Positions 42,113 to 51,027 of a stretch of DNA of 64,000 nucleotides are shown piece by piece. The stretch spans positions 1-64,000 of the forward strand of contig CBFIIT010000005.1 in NCBI GenBank assembly GCA_965662725.1, written 5' to 3'. Each line of letters opens with the position of its first letter. Position 1 is the stretch's first letter. The position numbers and the translations under genes were made by a program. The notes under the pieces are model-generated. The model had not been told where the DNA came from. It saw nothing but the letters and a program-made list of their open reading frames with translations, and made no database searches. The stretch is from UBA8337 sp965662725. GTDB lineage: Bacteria > Pseudomonadota > Alphaproteobacteria > RS24.

Positions 42113-43789
42113 ATGCTGGTATCGCTTTCCATTCGGGACATTGTGCTGATTGATAAGCTTGACCTTGATTGGCAGCCAACCCTTTGTACTTTGACCGGTG
42201 AAACCGGTGCCGGTAAATCAATTTTACTCGACAGTTTGGGATTGGCGACCGGCGCGCGCGGTGATGCCGGATTGGTACGACAAGGCAGTGAGCAGGGCAG
42301 TGTTACTGCGGTTTTTCAATTGCCTGAAACGCATCCGGTGCAAGAAATTTTGCGCGAAAACGGGCTTGATGACGGACAGCCCTATGTTTCTGATTTGATT
42401 TTGCGCCGTGTGCAGGCGGCGGACGGGCGCAGTCGTGCTTTTTGCAATGACCAGCCAATTGGCATTAATCTGCTGAAGCAAATCGGAGAACCGCTGGTTG
42501 AAATTCATGGACAAAATGAAAGCCAAGCGCTGACCGATGCGGCAACGCAAAGAAACCTGCTGGATGTGTTTGCCGCGCTGACCCAAGAAGTGAAAGCGTT
42601 GGCTCGTCTGTTTCAGGCACGCAGTGATGCGCGTGCCGCACTGGCCACGTATCGGGCTGAATTGGCAAAGGCCAGTGCCGATACCGAATTTTTGACCCAT
42701 GCGATTGCCGAATTACAGGAATTAAACCCGAAATCAGGTGAAGAAGCCGGATTGGCGGATGAACGCACATTGCTGATGAATGCAGAAAAGATTATCGGCG
42801 ATTTGCGCGATGCAGAAAACTTTTTGCAAGGCGAGGGCAGTGTCGAAAATGCTTTGAACGGCGCGTTACGTCGGTTGGAGCGGGCCGCACCGGAAGCGGC
42901 CGGACAATTGGACGCTGCGATAAGCGCGATAGACCGCGCCTTGATTGAGGCGGGTGAGGCGCGCAGTGCGGTATCCGATGCCGCCAATCGCATTACCAAT
43001 GATCCAATGCGGCTTGAAGAGGTAGAGGGGCGCTTGTTTGCTTTGCGTGCTTTGGCGCGCAAACATGATGTTGCTTGCGATGAGCTGCCCGATCTGCTGG
43101 ACCGTTTAGACGCGCAGCTAAGTGCCATTCATGGCGGCAATGATCGCATGGCGGAGCTTGAAAATGATGTCAAACAGGCTGATGCCGAATATGCCAATTC
43201 AGCCATGCGCGTGTCTGAGAAACGCCGTGCCGCGGCGCAGCGTTTGGATGAGATGGTCAATCAGGAATTAGTGCCGCTGAAGCTCGATGGTGGCCGCTTT
43301 ACCACTGAGGTTGAGCAGCTTGATATTGATGATGGCGCGGCGCATGGCATTGATAAAGTGCGTTTCGTGGCTTCTACCAATCCCGGCATGGCGCCGGGGC
43401 CGATTGCCAAAATTGCGTCCGGCGGCGAGTTGGCGCGCTTTATGTTGGCTCTGAAAGTATCATTGGCCTCTGAAGCCAGCGGCGGCACACTGATTTTTGA
43501 TGAGGTTGATGCCGGTGTCGGCGGTGCAGTAGCCGAAGCGGTCGGCGCGCGTTTGCATAGGCTGGCGCAAAACGGACAAGTGCTGGTGGTGACACATAGC
43601 CCGCAAGTGGCGGCGCGCGGCAATCATCATTGGCGGGTAAGTAAAAGCGGCGAGAACGGCCAAGTCAGCACCAGTGTGACACCATTGCCACAAGATGCGC
43701 GTCTCGAAGAAGTGGCGCGAATGTTGTCGGGGGCTGATGTCACCGATGAGGCGCGCGCGGCGGCGCAAAGATTATTGGAGGCGGGTTAA
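42113..43789 (+). CDS. recN: DNA repair protein RecN
   Basis: This 558-residue SMC-like ATPase has Walker A GETGAGKS (29-36), a central coiled-coil region (about 150-370), the signature KIASGGELARFMLALK and Walker B TLIFDEVDAGVGG, followed by VLVVTHSPQVAARG (H-loop). It acts in double-strand break repair by recombination. No LexA box was recognised upstream, since the gene lies 7 bases behind bamD. It shares a base with ligA (TAATG). Confidence 0.95.
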   Translation: MLVSLSIRDIVLIDKLDLDWQPTLCTLTGETGAGKSILLDSLGLATGARGDAGLVRQGSEQGSVTAVFQLPETHPVQEILRENGLDDGQPYVSDLILRRVQAADGRSRAFCNDQPIGINLLKQIGEPLVEIHGQNESQALTDAATQRNLLDVFAALTQEVKALARLFQARSDARAALATYRAELAKASADTEFLTHAIAELQELNPKSGEEAGLADERTLLMNAEKIIGDLRDAENFLQGEGSVENALNGALRRLERAAPEAAGQLDAAISAIDRALIEAGEARSAVSDAANRITNDPMRLEEVEGRLFALRALARKHDVACDELPDLLDRLDAQLSAIHGGNDRMAELENDVKQADAEYANSAMRVSEKRRAAAQRLDEMVNQELVPLKLDGGRFTTEVEQLDIDDGAAHGIDKVRFVASTNPGMAPGPIAKIASGGELARFMLALKVSLASEASGGTLIFDEVDAGVGGAVAEAVGARLHRLAQNGQVLVVTHSPQVAARGNHHWRVSKSGENGQVSTSVTPLPQDARLEEVARMLSGADVTDEARAAAQRLLEAG

Positions 43790-45912
43790 TGACCGCCGAA
43801 ATCTCGGTCGAGGCGTTAACATCTGAAGAAGCGGCTGAAGAGCTTGGTCGTTTGGCAGCCGAAATTGGCGCGCATGATGCGGCTTATTATCAAAATGATG
43901 CACCGCTTGTGTCAGACGCTGAGTATGATGCATTGCGTCAGCGCAATGCCGCTATTGAAGCGCGGTTTCCCGATTTAAAGCGGAGCGATAGCCCCAGCGA
44001 ACGGGTTGGCGCAACGCCATCTGCGGCGTTCGGCAAAGTCGAACATGGTGTGCCGATGTTGTCTTTGGGCAATGCATTTGACGATGCCGATGTCACTGAT
44101 TTTGACCTGCGTATCCGGCGGTTTCTAAATCTCGATGAAAACGCCGCTTTGGCGTTCACAACAGAGCCGAAAATTGACGGTTTATCAGCCAGCATTCGCT
44201 ATGAAAACGGTCGGTTGGTGCAGGGGGCAACACGCGGTGATGGGCGGGTTGGCGAAGATATTACCGCCAACCTCAAAACCTTGCCGGATATTCCCCATCA
44301 ATTACCCGATACTGTTCCTGATGTCGTCGAGATACGCGGCGAGGTTTATATGAGCCATGCCGATTTTGAGGCATTGAACACGCGCCAAGCCGATGCCCAT
44401 GGTAAGATTTTTGCCAATCCGCGCAATGCGGCGGCAGGCAGTTTGCGCCAGCTTGATGCCGCCATTACCAAACAGCGGCCTTTAAAGTTTTTCGCCTATA
44501 CTTGGGGACAGATGAGCGCCATGCCATCGGATACGCAAAGCGGCATGATGGATTGCTTTCGGCAGTGGGGGTTTCAAGTCAATCCGGCTTTTAAACGGGT
44601 CGAGGATACGGCCGGTTTGATTGCCCATTGGGCCGAGATAGAAGCGCAACGCGCGACGCTTGGTTATGATATTGACGGCATGGTCTATAAGGTAGACCGG
44701 CTGGATTATCAGGAGCGATTGGGGTTTGTGTCGCGCGCGCCGCGCTGGGCGATTGCCCATAAATTTCCGGCTGAGCAGGCGACAACCAAGCTGAATGATA
44801 TTGATATTCAAGTCGGTCGCACCGGTGCGCTGACGCCGGTGGCAAAATTAGAACCGGTGACGGTTGGTGGCGTCGTTGTGTCAAACGCGACTTTGCATAA
44901 TGCCGATGAGATTGCCCGCAAAGATGTACGCATTGGCGATATGGTGATCATTCAACGGGCCGGTGATGTGATTCCGCAAATTGTTCGTGCTTTGGAACAG
45001 CACAGAAGTGATGACAGTGCCCCGTTTATTTTCCCGACACATTGTCCGGTATGCGATGCACCGGCGCGGCGCGAGACACGCGATGATGGCGAAGCCGATG
45101 CGGTGACGCGGTGTTCGGGCGGCCTCTCTTGTCCGGCGCAGGCGCGCGAACGGTTGAAGCATTTTGTGTCGCGTGCCGCATTGGATATTGAAGGCCTCGG
45201 CCAAAAGCAGATTGACGATTATTGGCAGCTTGGTCTCATTCGCAGTCTGCCGGATATTTTTACCCTGCGGCAGCGTTATGAGAACAATCCGCCCGAAATC
45301 TGGCGATATACATCGGGCAGCAAGGATAAAATCGGCACGTTGAAAGACAGCGCGCGCAAATTGCTGGACGCGATAGATGCGCGTAAAACTGCCGATTTGG
45401 ATCGCTATATTTTCGCGCTTGGTATTCGGCATATTGGCGAAACATCTGGCCGCATGCTGGCCCGTCATTACGGTTCCTTGCCGGCGATGATGCAGGCCGG
45501 TCAGGCCATGGCTGAAGGCGATATGTTGGTGCGCAGCGAATTGGAAGCCTTGGACGGGGTCGGTACGGCTTTGGTTGAGGCTTTGATTGACTTTTTTGGT
45601 GCGAATGAAAACCGCGCCAGTTTGCAAGCGCTTATCGATGCGGGTGTGGCGCCGACGCCGTTAGCTGAGATTGCCGCCGATACGGCGGTTGCCGGGAAGA
45701 CCATTGTTTTTACCGGCACATTAGAGCAAATGACACGCGCCGAAGCGAAAGCGCGCGCCGAGGCGATGGGTGCAAAAGTGGTCGGCTCTGTTTCTGCCAA
45801 GACGGATATTCTGGTCGCCGGACCGGGGGCCGGTTCAAAACTGACGAAAGCCACCGAATTGGGTGTTGAGGTTCTGACCGAAGAGCAATGGGTCGAATTG
45901 GCGAAAAACTAG
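43789..45912 (+). CDS. ligA: NAD+-dependent DNA ligase
   Basis: This 707-residue enzyme joins Okazaki fragments using NAD+. Domain Ia residues YY and DAEYD are near the N-terminus. The adenylated lysine is Lys128 in TEPKIDGLSASIRYENG. An OB-fold, a four-cysteine zinc finger (CPVC, then C and C in RCSGGLSC), HhH repeats and a C-terminal BRCT domain (GKTIVFTGTLEQMTRAEAK) follow. Length is standard. It ends two bases before the convergent aminopeptidase gene. Confidence 0.97.
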   Translation: MTAEISVEALTSEEAAEELGRLAAEIGAHDAAYYQNDAPLVSDAEYDALRQRNAAIEARFPDLKRSDSPSERVGATPSAAFGKVEHGVPMLSLGNAFDDADVTDFDLRIRRFLNLDENAALAFTTEPKIDGLSASIRYENGRLVQGATRGDGRVGEDITANLKTLPDIPHQLPDTVPDVVEIRGEVYMSHADFEALNTRQADAHGKIFANPRNAAAGSLRQLDAAITKQRPLKFFAYTWGQMSAMPSDTQSGMMDCFRQWGFQVNPAFKRVEDTAGLIAHWAEIEAQRATLGYDIDGMVYKVDRLDYQERLGFVSRAPRWAIAHKFPAEQATTKLNDIDIQVGRTGALTPVAKLEPVTVGGVVVSNATLHNADEIARKDVRIGDMVIIQRAGDVIPQIVRALEQHRSDDSAPFIFPTHCPVCDAPARRETRDDGEADAVTRCSGGLSCPAQARERLKHFVSRAALDIEGLGQKQIDDYWQLGLIRSLPDIFTLRQRYENNPPEIWRYTSGSKDKIGTLKDSARKLLDAIDARKTADLDRYIFALGIRHIGETSGRMLARHYGSLPAMMQAGQAMAEGDMLVRSELEALDGVGTALVEALIDFFGANENRASLQALIDAGVAPTPLAEIAADTAVAGKTIVFTGTLEQMTRAEAKARAEAMGAKVVGSVSAKTDILVAGPGAGSKLTKATELGVEVLTEEQWVELAKN

Positions 45913-45913
45913 C

Positions 45914-47719
45914 TTAAAGCGGTCTGCAATTTTTCTTCAGCCAGCTTTTGGTTGCCTTATCGACATGCGCCAAAAGCGTTTTTTCAACCCGTGTGTGATA
46001 GCTGTTGAGCCAGACGATTTCCGCCGCCGCCATTTGCTTTTTATCAATCAGCCGCCGATCAATCGGGGCCAGCGTCAGCGGTTCAAAACCCAGCATTGGC
46101 CGCTCGGCCTTGGCCTGTTTGAGAGGCGTCACATATTGCAGATTTTCAATGCGGATGCCGAAAGCATTGGCTTTGTAATAACCCGGCTCATTCGACACAA
46201 TCATTCCCTCTTGCAAAGCTACTGTGCCGCCTTTGGAAATGCGTTGCGGCCCTTCATGAACCGATAAATAACTGCCGACACCATGGCCGGTACCATGGTC
46301 AAAATCCAATCCGACCTCCCATAACGGCGCGCGCGCCAGCGTATCAAGCTGCATGCCGTTTGTACCATGCGGAAAGCGCGCCATGGCCAGCGCAATATGG
46401 CCACGCAACACACGGGTGAAAGCGTCAATTGCGCCCTTTGGCGGCGTGCGGCCTTCCACCAAAACCGTGCGTGTGACATCTGTCGTGCCTTGCTGGTATT
46501 GGCCGCCGCTATCTATCAGATAAAGGTCGCCCGGCTTAATGCGGCGATTGGTTTTCTCGGTTACCCGATAATGCACAATCGCGCCATTGGGGCCGGTGCC
46601 TGAAATCGTATCAAAGCTTAAATCCAACAGCTTGCCGGTGGCTGCGCGATAGGCTTCCGCTTGCTTGGCGGCGCATATTTCAGTCAGCTTGCCGCTGCCT
46701 GCTTCCTTATCAAACCAGCTAAGAAAATTGCACAAAGCGGCGCCATCCATTTCATGCGCCGTAATGCTGGCTTTAATCTCGGCTTTTTCTTTCGCCGCTT
46801 TCGGCAGCGCGCACGGGTCGGTCACGTTTTTTACCGTCGTGTCTTTCAGTCTTGAGATAAACCAAGCCGGTGTATGAGCCGGATCAAGGGCAATGGTTTT
46901 ATCTTTGAGATTGACCAACCATTCTTCCATTTCGCCCTGCGGATGCAGGCGCAAACCACTGCCAATATGGGCGCGGACGGTGGCATCAACGCGGCTACGA
47001 CGAATGAACCAGTCAAAGCTGGCGTTTTTATTCAACACACCGAATGACAGGGCAAACGGGGTATGTGGCACGTCTTGCGCGCGAATATTCAATAGCCAGG
47101 CAATGTTTTCAGGCTGCGCCACCAGCAAGGCATCATGACCGGCCTTCTTCATTTCGGCGGCCAACTCTTTGCGCTTATCTTCGGACGTTTTACCGGTCAG
47201 GCGATTAGGCTGGATAACCACTTTACTGTCCGGCAGGTCAGGGCGGTCTTCCCAATCGGCGTCGAGTGGATTTTCATCCAGCAATTTCAGCTTCGCGCCT
47301 TTCGCCTCAAGCCGCTCGGCATAAACCTTCACCGCCGCCGCGCTATGCAAGCGCGGGTCAATGCCGATGCATTGGTTTTTCTTCACCGTCTCGGCCAGCC
47401 ATAGCGACGGGCCGGTTTTCATAATATCGACAATGGTGAATATCTTTGTGTCAGTCTGTTCGGGTGCTTGCAAAATATAGCGCCCATCAACAAACAAAGC
47501 CGCTTTGCGGGCCATGATTATTGCCGTGCCCGCCGAACCACCAAAGCCGCTTATCCGCTTCAGCCGTTCATTTGCGGCCGGCACATATTCGCCTTGATAC
47601 TCGTCTTCACGCGGCACGATAAAGCCGTCGATTTTCATTTTCACCATGCGCGCGCGCAATGCTGCTACATGCTTGGAGACCTGTTGGGCGGAACTGTCAT
47701 CGGTGAAACTTTGATACAT
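45914..47719 (-). CDS. Xaa-Pro aminopeptidase (M24B), long form
   Basis: This 601-residue pita-bread metallopeptidase has two N-terminal creatinase-like domains and a C-terminal M24 catalytic domain. Metal ligands appear as Asp in LIDSGGQYQQGTTDVTRTV (two Asp), His in GTGHGVGSYLSVHEGP, Glu in SNEPGYYKANAFGIRIEN and a further Glu near that region. The 600-residue length matches the eukaryote-like APP1 form common in alphaproteobacteria. It releases N-terminal residues before proline. It is followed (upstream on the chromosome map) by prmA and uvrD on the same strand. Confidence 0.93.
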   Translation of the reverse strand: MYQSFTDDSSAQQVSKHVAALRARMVKMKIDGFIVPREDEYQGEYVPAANERLKRISGFGGSAGTAIIMARKAALFVDGRYILQAPEQTDTKIFTIVDIMKTGPSLWLAETVKKNQCIGIDPRLHSAAAVKVYAERLEAKGAKLKLLDENPLDADWEDRPDLPDSKVVIQPNRLTGKTSEDKRKELAAEMKKAGHDALLVAQPENIAWLLNIRAQDVPHTPFALSFGVLNKNASFDWFIRRSRVDATVRAHIGSGLRLHPQGEMEEWLVNLKDKTIALDPAHTPAWFISRLKDTTVKNVTDPCALPKAAKEKAEIKASITAHEMDGAALCNFLSWFDKEAGSGKLTEICAAKQAEAYRAATGKLLDLSFDTISGTGPNGAIVHYRVTEKTNRRIKPGDLYLIDSGGQYQQGTTDVTRTVLVEGRTPPKGAIDAFTRVLRGHIALAMARFPHGTNGMQLDTLARAPLWEVGLDFDHGTGHGVGSYLSVHEGPQRISKGGTVALQEGMIVSNEPGYYKANAFGIRIENLQYVTPLKQAKAERPMLGFEPLTLAPIDRRLIDKKQMAAAEIVWLNSYHTRVEKTLLAHVDKATKSWLKKNCRPL

Positions 47720-47728
47720 GACAGCACC

Positions 47729-48553
47729 CTAACGCTTAAAGCGAAGGCTCGTCCATGGGCCAATGATAATTTTCTGTTCAATTCTCAATCCGACTTGTCG
47801 ATAACGGGCGATAACGCTGCGCGCTTGCTCATTCAATAGGCCGGCGACGATGATTTGCCCTCTATCGGACAAATGGCGTTCAAAATCTGAGGCCAAAAAC
47901 CGCAAAGGGCTGGCCAGAATATTGGCCAATATCAAATCAAAGCGGCGACCATGATATTGCCGATGCGCCATGCCCATAGCCGGAAATGCCCGAATATGAG
48001 GTGATACATTATTCAACTGCATATTCTCGCGCGTCACTGTAATGGCCACCGGATCGCTATCACTGGCCAGGATATTGCGACATCCGGCCTTGGCGGCGGC
48101 AATCGCTAATATACCCGTGCCACAGCCAATATCGGCGACATGGCGCGGTTTGTGGCGTTTAAGATATTTGGCCAGCAAAATAATACAGCCCAAAGTGGTG
48201 CCGTGATGGCCTGAACCGAAAGCCAGACCGGCCTGCATTTCAATATTGCGCCAAGCGCCGCGGCGCGGTGCATCATGGTTTCCGTGTAAATAAAATGGCG
48301 GCGCAATTACCGGCGGCAGGCCTTTTTGGCTTTCGCTGACCCAATCAATATCGGGCAGTTTTTCAATCGAAGCATGTGCGTTATCGGGGAGGGCCAGCGC
48401 CGCTATATCCGGCTCGGCTTCAAAATAAACCTCGAATGATGTTCCGGTCGCTCGCTTATTGGTCGCCCAAATGGTTGCTCCAAAAGCCTCAAGTGCCGCT
48501 TCGGCAGCGTCAATATTTGCAGTTATGAAAGTCAGTTTCCAAACGGCGGCCAT
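47729..48553 (-). CDS. prmA: Ribosomal protein L11 methyltransferase
   Basis: This 274-residue SAM-dependent enzyme has an N-terminal L11-binding domain (1-80), then EMQAGLAFGSGHHGTTLGCI (the alphaproteobacterial form of GLAFGTGTHPTT), ADIGCGTGILAIAAAKAG (SAM motif I) and DLILANILASPL (the NPPY-like motif). It trimethylates L11. It lies 8 bases after uvrD and 9 bases before the aminopeptidase gene; the three appear to be one transcription unit. Confidence 0.93.
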   Translation of the reverse strand: MAAVWKLTFITANIDAAEAALEAFGATIWATNKRATGTSFEVYFEAEPDIAALALPDNAHASIEKLPDIDWVSESQKGLPPVIAPPFYLHGNHDAPRRGAWRNIEMQAGLAFGSGHHGTTLGCIILLAKYLKRHKPRHVADIGCGTGILAIAAAKAGCRNILASDSDPVAITVTRENMQLNNVSPHIRAFPAMGMAHRQYHGRRFDLILANILASPLRFLASDFERHLSDRGQIIVAGLLNEQARSVIARYRQVGLRIEQKIIIGPWTSLRFKR

Positions 48554-48561
48554 ACGGCGGC

Positions 48562-50910
48562 TCAGTGCTTTTCAACATATGAGTCGAGCACTTTTTTGGT
48601 ACCGGCTTTTTCAAACGCTACAGTTAACTTATTGCCTTCAATCGTCTGAATGCGCCCATAGCCGAATTTTTGATGGAAAATTCGATCGCCACGCTTGTAA
48701 TCGCTGCTGCTCATAGATGACACAACGGGCTCGGCCCGCGAGTTTATCGTTGGCGGGGTGCTTTGTTTATAACGACCGGCATTGGATTGCGCGCGTTGCC
48801 AGCCGGGGCTGTTATAGCTGGATGTAGTGAAGTCATTGGCAAAACGGCTCTGGTTTGAAAAACCGCCTGCTGCATGGTCGCTTTCTGCCACTTCAACGTG
48901 CTCTTGCGGCAATTCATCGATAAAGCGAGAGGGCAGCGCCGAGTTCCATTGCCCATGAGTACGCCGATTGCCGGCAAAGCTGATGGTCGCGCGTTGCTTG
49001 GCGCGGGTAATGCCGACATAGGCGAGGCGGCGTTCTTCTTCGAGGCCTTTTGTGCCGCTCTCATCAAGACTGCGTTGATGCGGAAACAAACCTTCTTCCC
49101 AACCGGGCAGAAAGACGCTTTCAAACTCCAAGCCCTTGGCTGCGTGCAGCGTCATAATCGACACTTTATCTTCATTGTCTTCATTCGCCGCTTCCATCAC
49201 CAACGAAATATGCTCGAGATAACCGGTCAAGGTCTCAAATTCTTCCATTGAGCGGACAAGTTCTTTCAAATTATCCAGCTTGGCCGGTGCATCCGGAGAT
49301 TTATCGGCCTGCCACATGGCGGTATAACCGCTCTCATCCAGCACCAATTCGGCCAGCTCAGTATGTGTCATTGTATCGACCAGCGACCGCCAGTGATTAA
49401 TGGCGCGAACAAATCCGGTTAAGGAACGCCGCGCTGCCGGTTTCAATTCTTCCGTGTCGATAATGTCTTCAGCCATGCGGAACAGCGATTTACCCTGTCC
49501 GCGTGCCGCGGTTTGCAAAGTCTGCATCGCAACATTGCCAAGGCCACGCCGCGGCTTATTGCAAATCCGTTCAAACGCCAAATCATCATCGATTTGTGCA
49601 ATCAGACGGAAATAGGCATTGGCATCACGAATTTCGGCGCGCTCATAAAAGCGCGGCCCGCCAATTACCCGATAGGGAATGCCAAGAGAGATAAAGCGGT
49701 CTTCAAATTCGCGCATTTGGAAAGAGGCGCGTACCAGCACCGCCATTTCATTCAGTGCCTGCCCGTCGCGTTGATAGGCTTCGATATCATCGGCTGTCAG
49801 CCGCGCTTCTTCTTCGCCATCCCATGCGCCGCGTACCTTTACCGGCTCACCATCATCATTGCTGTCGGTCCATAATGTTTTGCCGAGGCGGCTTTCATTG
49901 GCCGCAATCAAACCGGAAGCGGCTCCTAAAATATTCGGAGTGGAACGATAATTGCGCTCAAGCCGAATGACTTTTGCGCCTTCAAAATCTTTTTCGAAGC
50001 GCAAAATATTATCGACTTCAGCCCCGCGCCAGCCATAAATCGACTGGTCGTCATCGCCGACACAGCAAATATTATGATGCCCTTGTGCCAATAGGCGCAG
50101 CCATAAATACTGCACTGCATTGGTGTCTTGATATTCATCAACCAAAATATGTTTAAAGCGTTGCTGATATTCGACCAGCACGGCATCGTTTTCACGGAAC
50201 AGGCGCAAACATTCGAGCAGCAAATCGCCAAAGTCCGCCGCATTAAGAATTTTCAGCCGCTTTTGATAATCGGCGTATATCTTGCCGCCGAGACCATTGG
50301 CAAAAAACCCGGCTTCACCTTCAGGCACATTTTCCGGCATCCAACCGCGGTTTTTCCAACGATCGATTAAAATCGCCATTTGCCGTGCCGGCCAACGTTT
50401 CTCGTCGATATTTTCGGCCTTAATCAACTGCTTCAGCAAGCGGATTTGGTCATCCGTATCCAAAATCGTAAAATCAGGCCGCAAATCAACCAGTTCGGCA
50501 TGCTGGCGCAATATACGCGCCGAGAGCGAGTGAAAAGTGCCGAGATAGGGCATGCCCTCAACTGTTTCGCCAAGCATCAGGCTGATGCGCTCTTTCATTT
50601 CGCGTGCCGCCTTATTGGTAAAGGTCACTGCTAAAATTTGGCTTGGCCAAGCTGATTGGGTGGCAATTTTAAAGGCAATGCGGGTGGTGAGGGCGCGGGT
50701 TTTACCGGTTCCGGCGCCGGCCAGCAATAAAAGCGGCCCGTCATCGGCAGTTACCGCTGCGCGCTGCTCATCATTCAGCCCGTCAAATAAAGGTTCAAGA
50801 CGCCGCGCTTGACCGGCTTGTGCGGCACGTTGCGAGACGCTCAAGCTACTATCACCGCTTACAGGCGGCGGGGGCGCATCAGCACCCAGATCAAATGGAT
50901 CGCTTTCCAT
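48562..50910 (-). CDS. uvrD: ATP-dependent DNA helicase UvrD/PcrA
   Basis: This 782-residue SF1A helicase has the Q motif LNDEQRAAV (Gln49/50), Walker A AGAGTGKT (64-71), Walker B VDEYQDTN, motif III VGDDDQSIYGWRGA, motif V ITLHAAKGLEFESVF-like (MTLHAAKGLE) and motif VI RLAYVGITRAK. A C-terminal tudor-like module (YKRGDRIFHQKFGYGRIQTIEG) binds RNA polymerase in PcrA. It functions in excision repair and replication restart. I use ATG 50910, preceded by AGGTGGA, rather than GTG 50919. Divergent from the AsmA-like gene with a spacer of about 120 bases. Confidence 0.95.
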   Translation of the reverse strand: MESDPFDLGADAPPPPVSGDSSLSVSQRAAQAGQARRLEPLFDGLNDEQRAAVTADDGPLLLLAGAGTGKTRALTTRIAFKIATQSAWPSQILAVTFTNKAAREMKERISLMLGETVEGMPYLGTFHSLSARILRQHAELVDLRPDFTILDTDDQIRLLKQLIKAENIDEKRWPARQMAILIDRWKNRGWMPENVPEGEAGFFANGLGGKIYADYQKRLKILNAADFGDLLLECLRLFRENDAVLVEYQQRFKHILVDEYQDTNAVQYLWLRLLAQGHHNICCVGDDDQSIYGWRGAEVDNILRFEKDFEGAKVIRLERNYRSTPNILGAASGLIAANESRLGKTLWTDSNDDGEPVKVRGAWDGEEEARLTADDIEAYQRDGQALNEMAVLVRASFQMREFEDRFISLGIPYRVIGGPRFYERAEIRDANAYFRLIAQIDDDLAFERICNKPRRGLGNVAMQTLQTAARGQGKSLFRMAEDIIDTEELKPAARRSLTGFVRAINHWRSLVDTMTHTELAELVLDESGYTAMWQADKSPDAPAKLDNLKELVRSMEEFETLTGYLEHISLVMEAANEDNEDKVSIMTLHAAKGLEFESVFLPGWEEGLFPHQRSLDESGTKGLEEERRLAYVGITRAKQRATISFAGNRRTHGQWNSALPSRFIDELPQEHVEVAESDHAAGGFSNQSRFANDFTTSSYNSPGWQRAQSNAGRYKQSTPPTINSRAEPVVSSMSSSDYKRGDRIFHQKFGYGRIQTIEGNKLTVAFEKAGTKKVLDSYVEKH

Positions 50911-51027
50911 AAAGTCCACCTAATTCGATTCGTTGACTATAGCACCTCATGGCGCATAGGCCGAACGCGTCTAGCCAAGTCTGGCAGAGATTGTTAGTGT
51001 CCGTGCATTAGATAACAATAGGTCGTC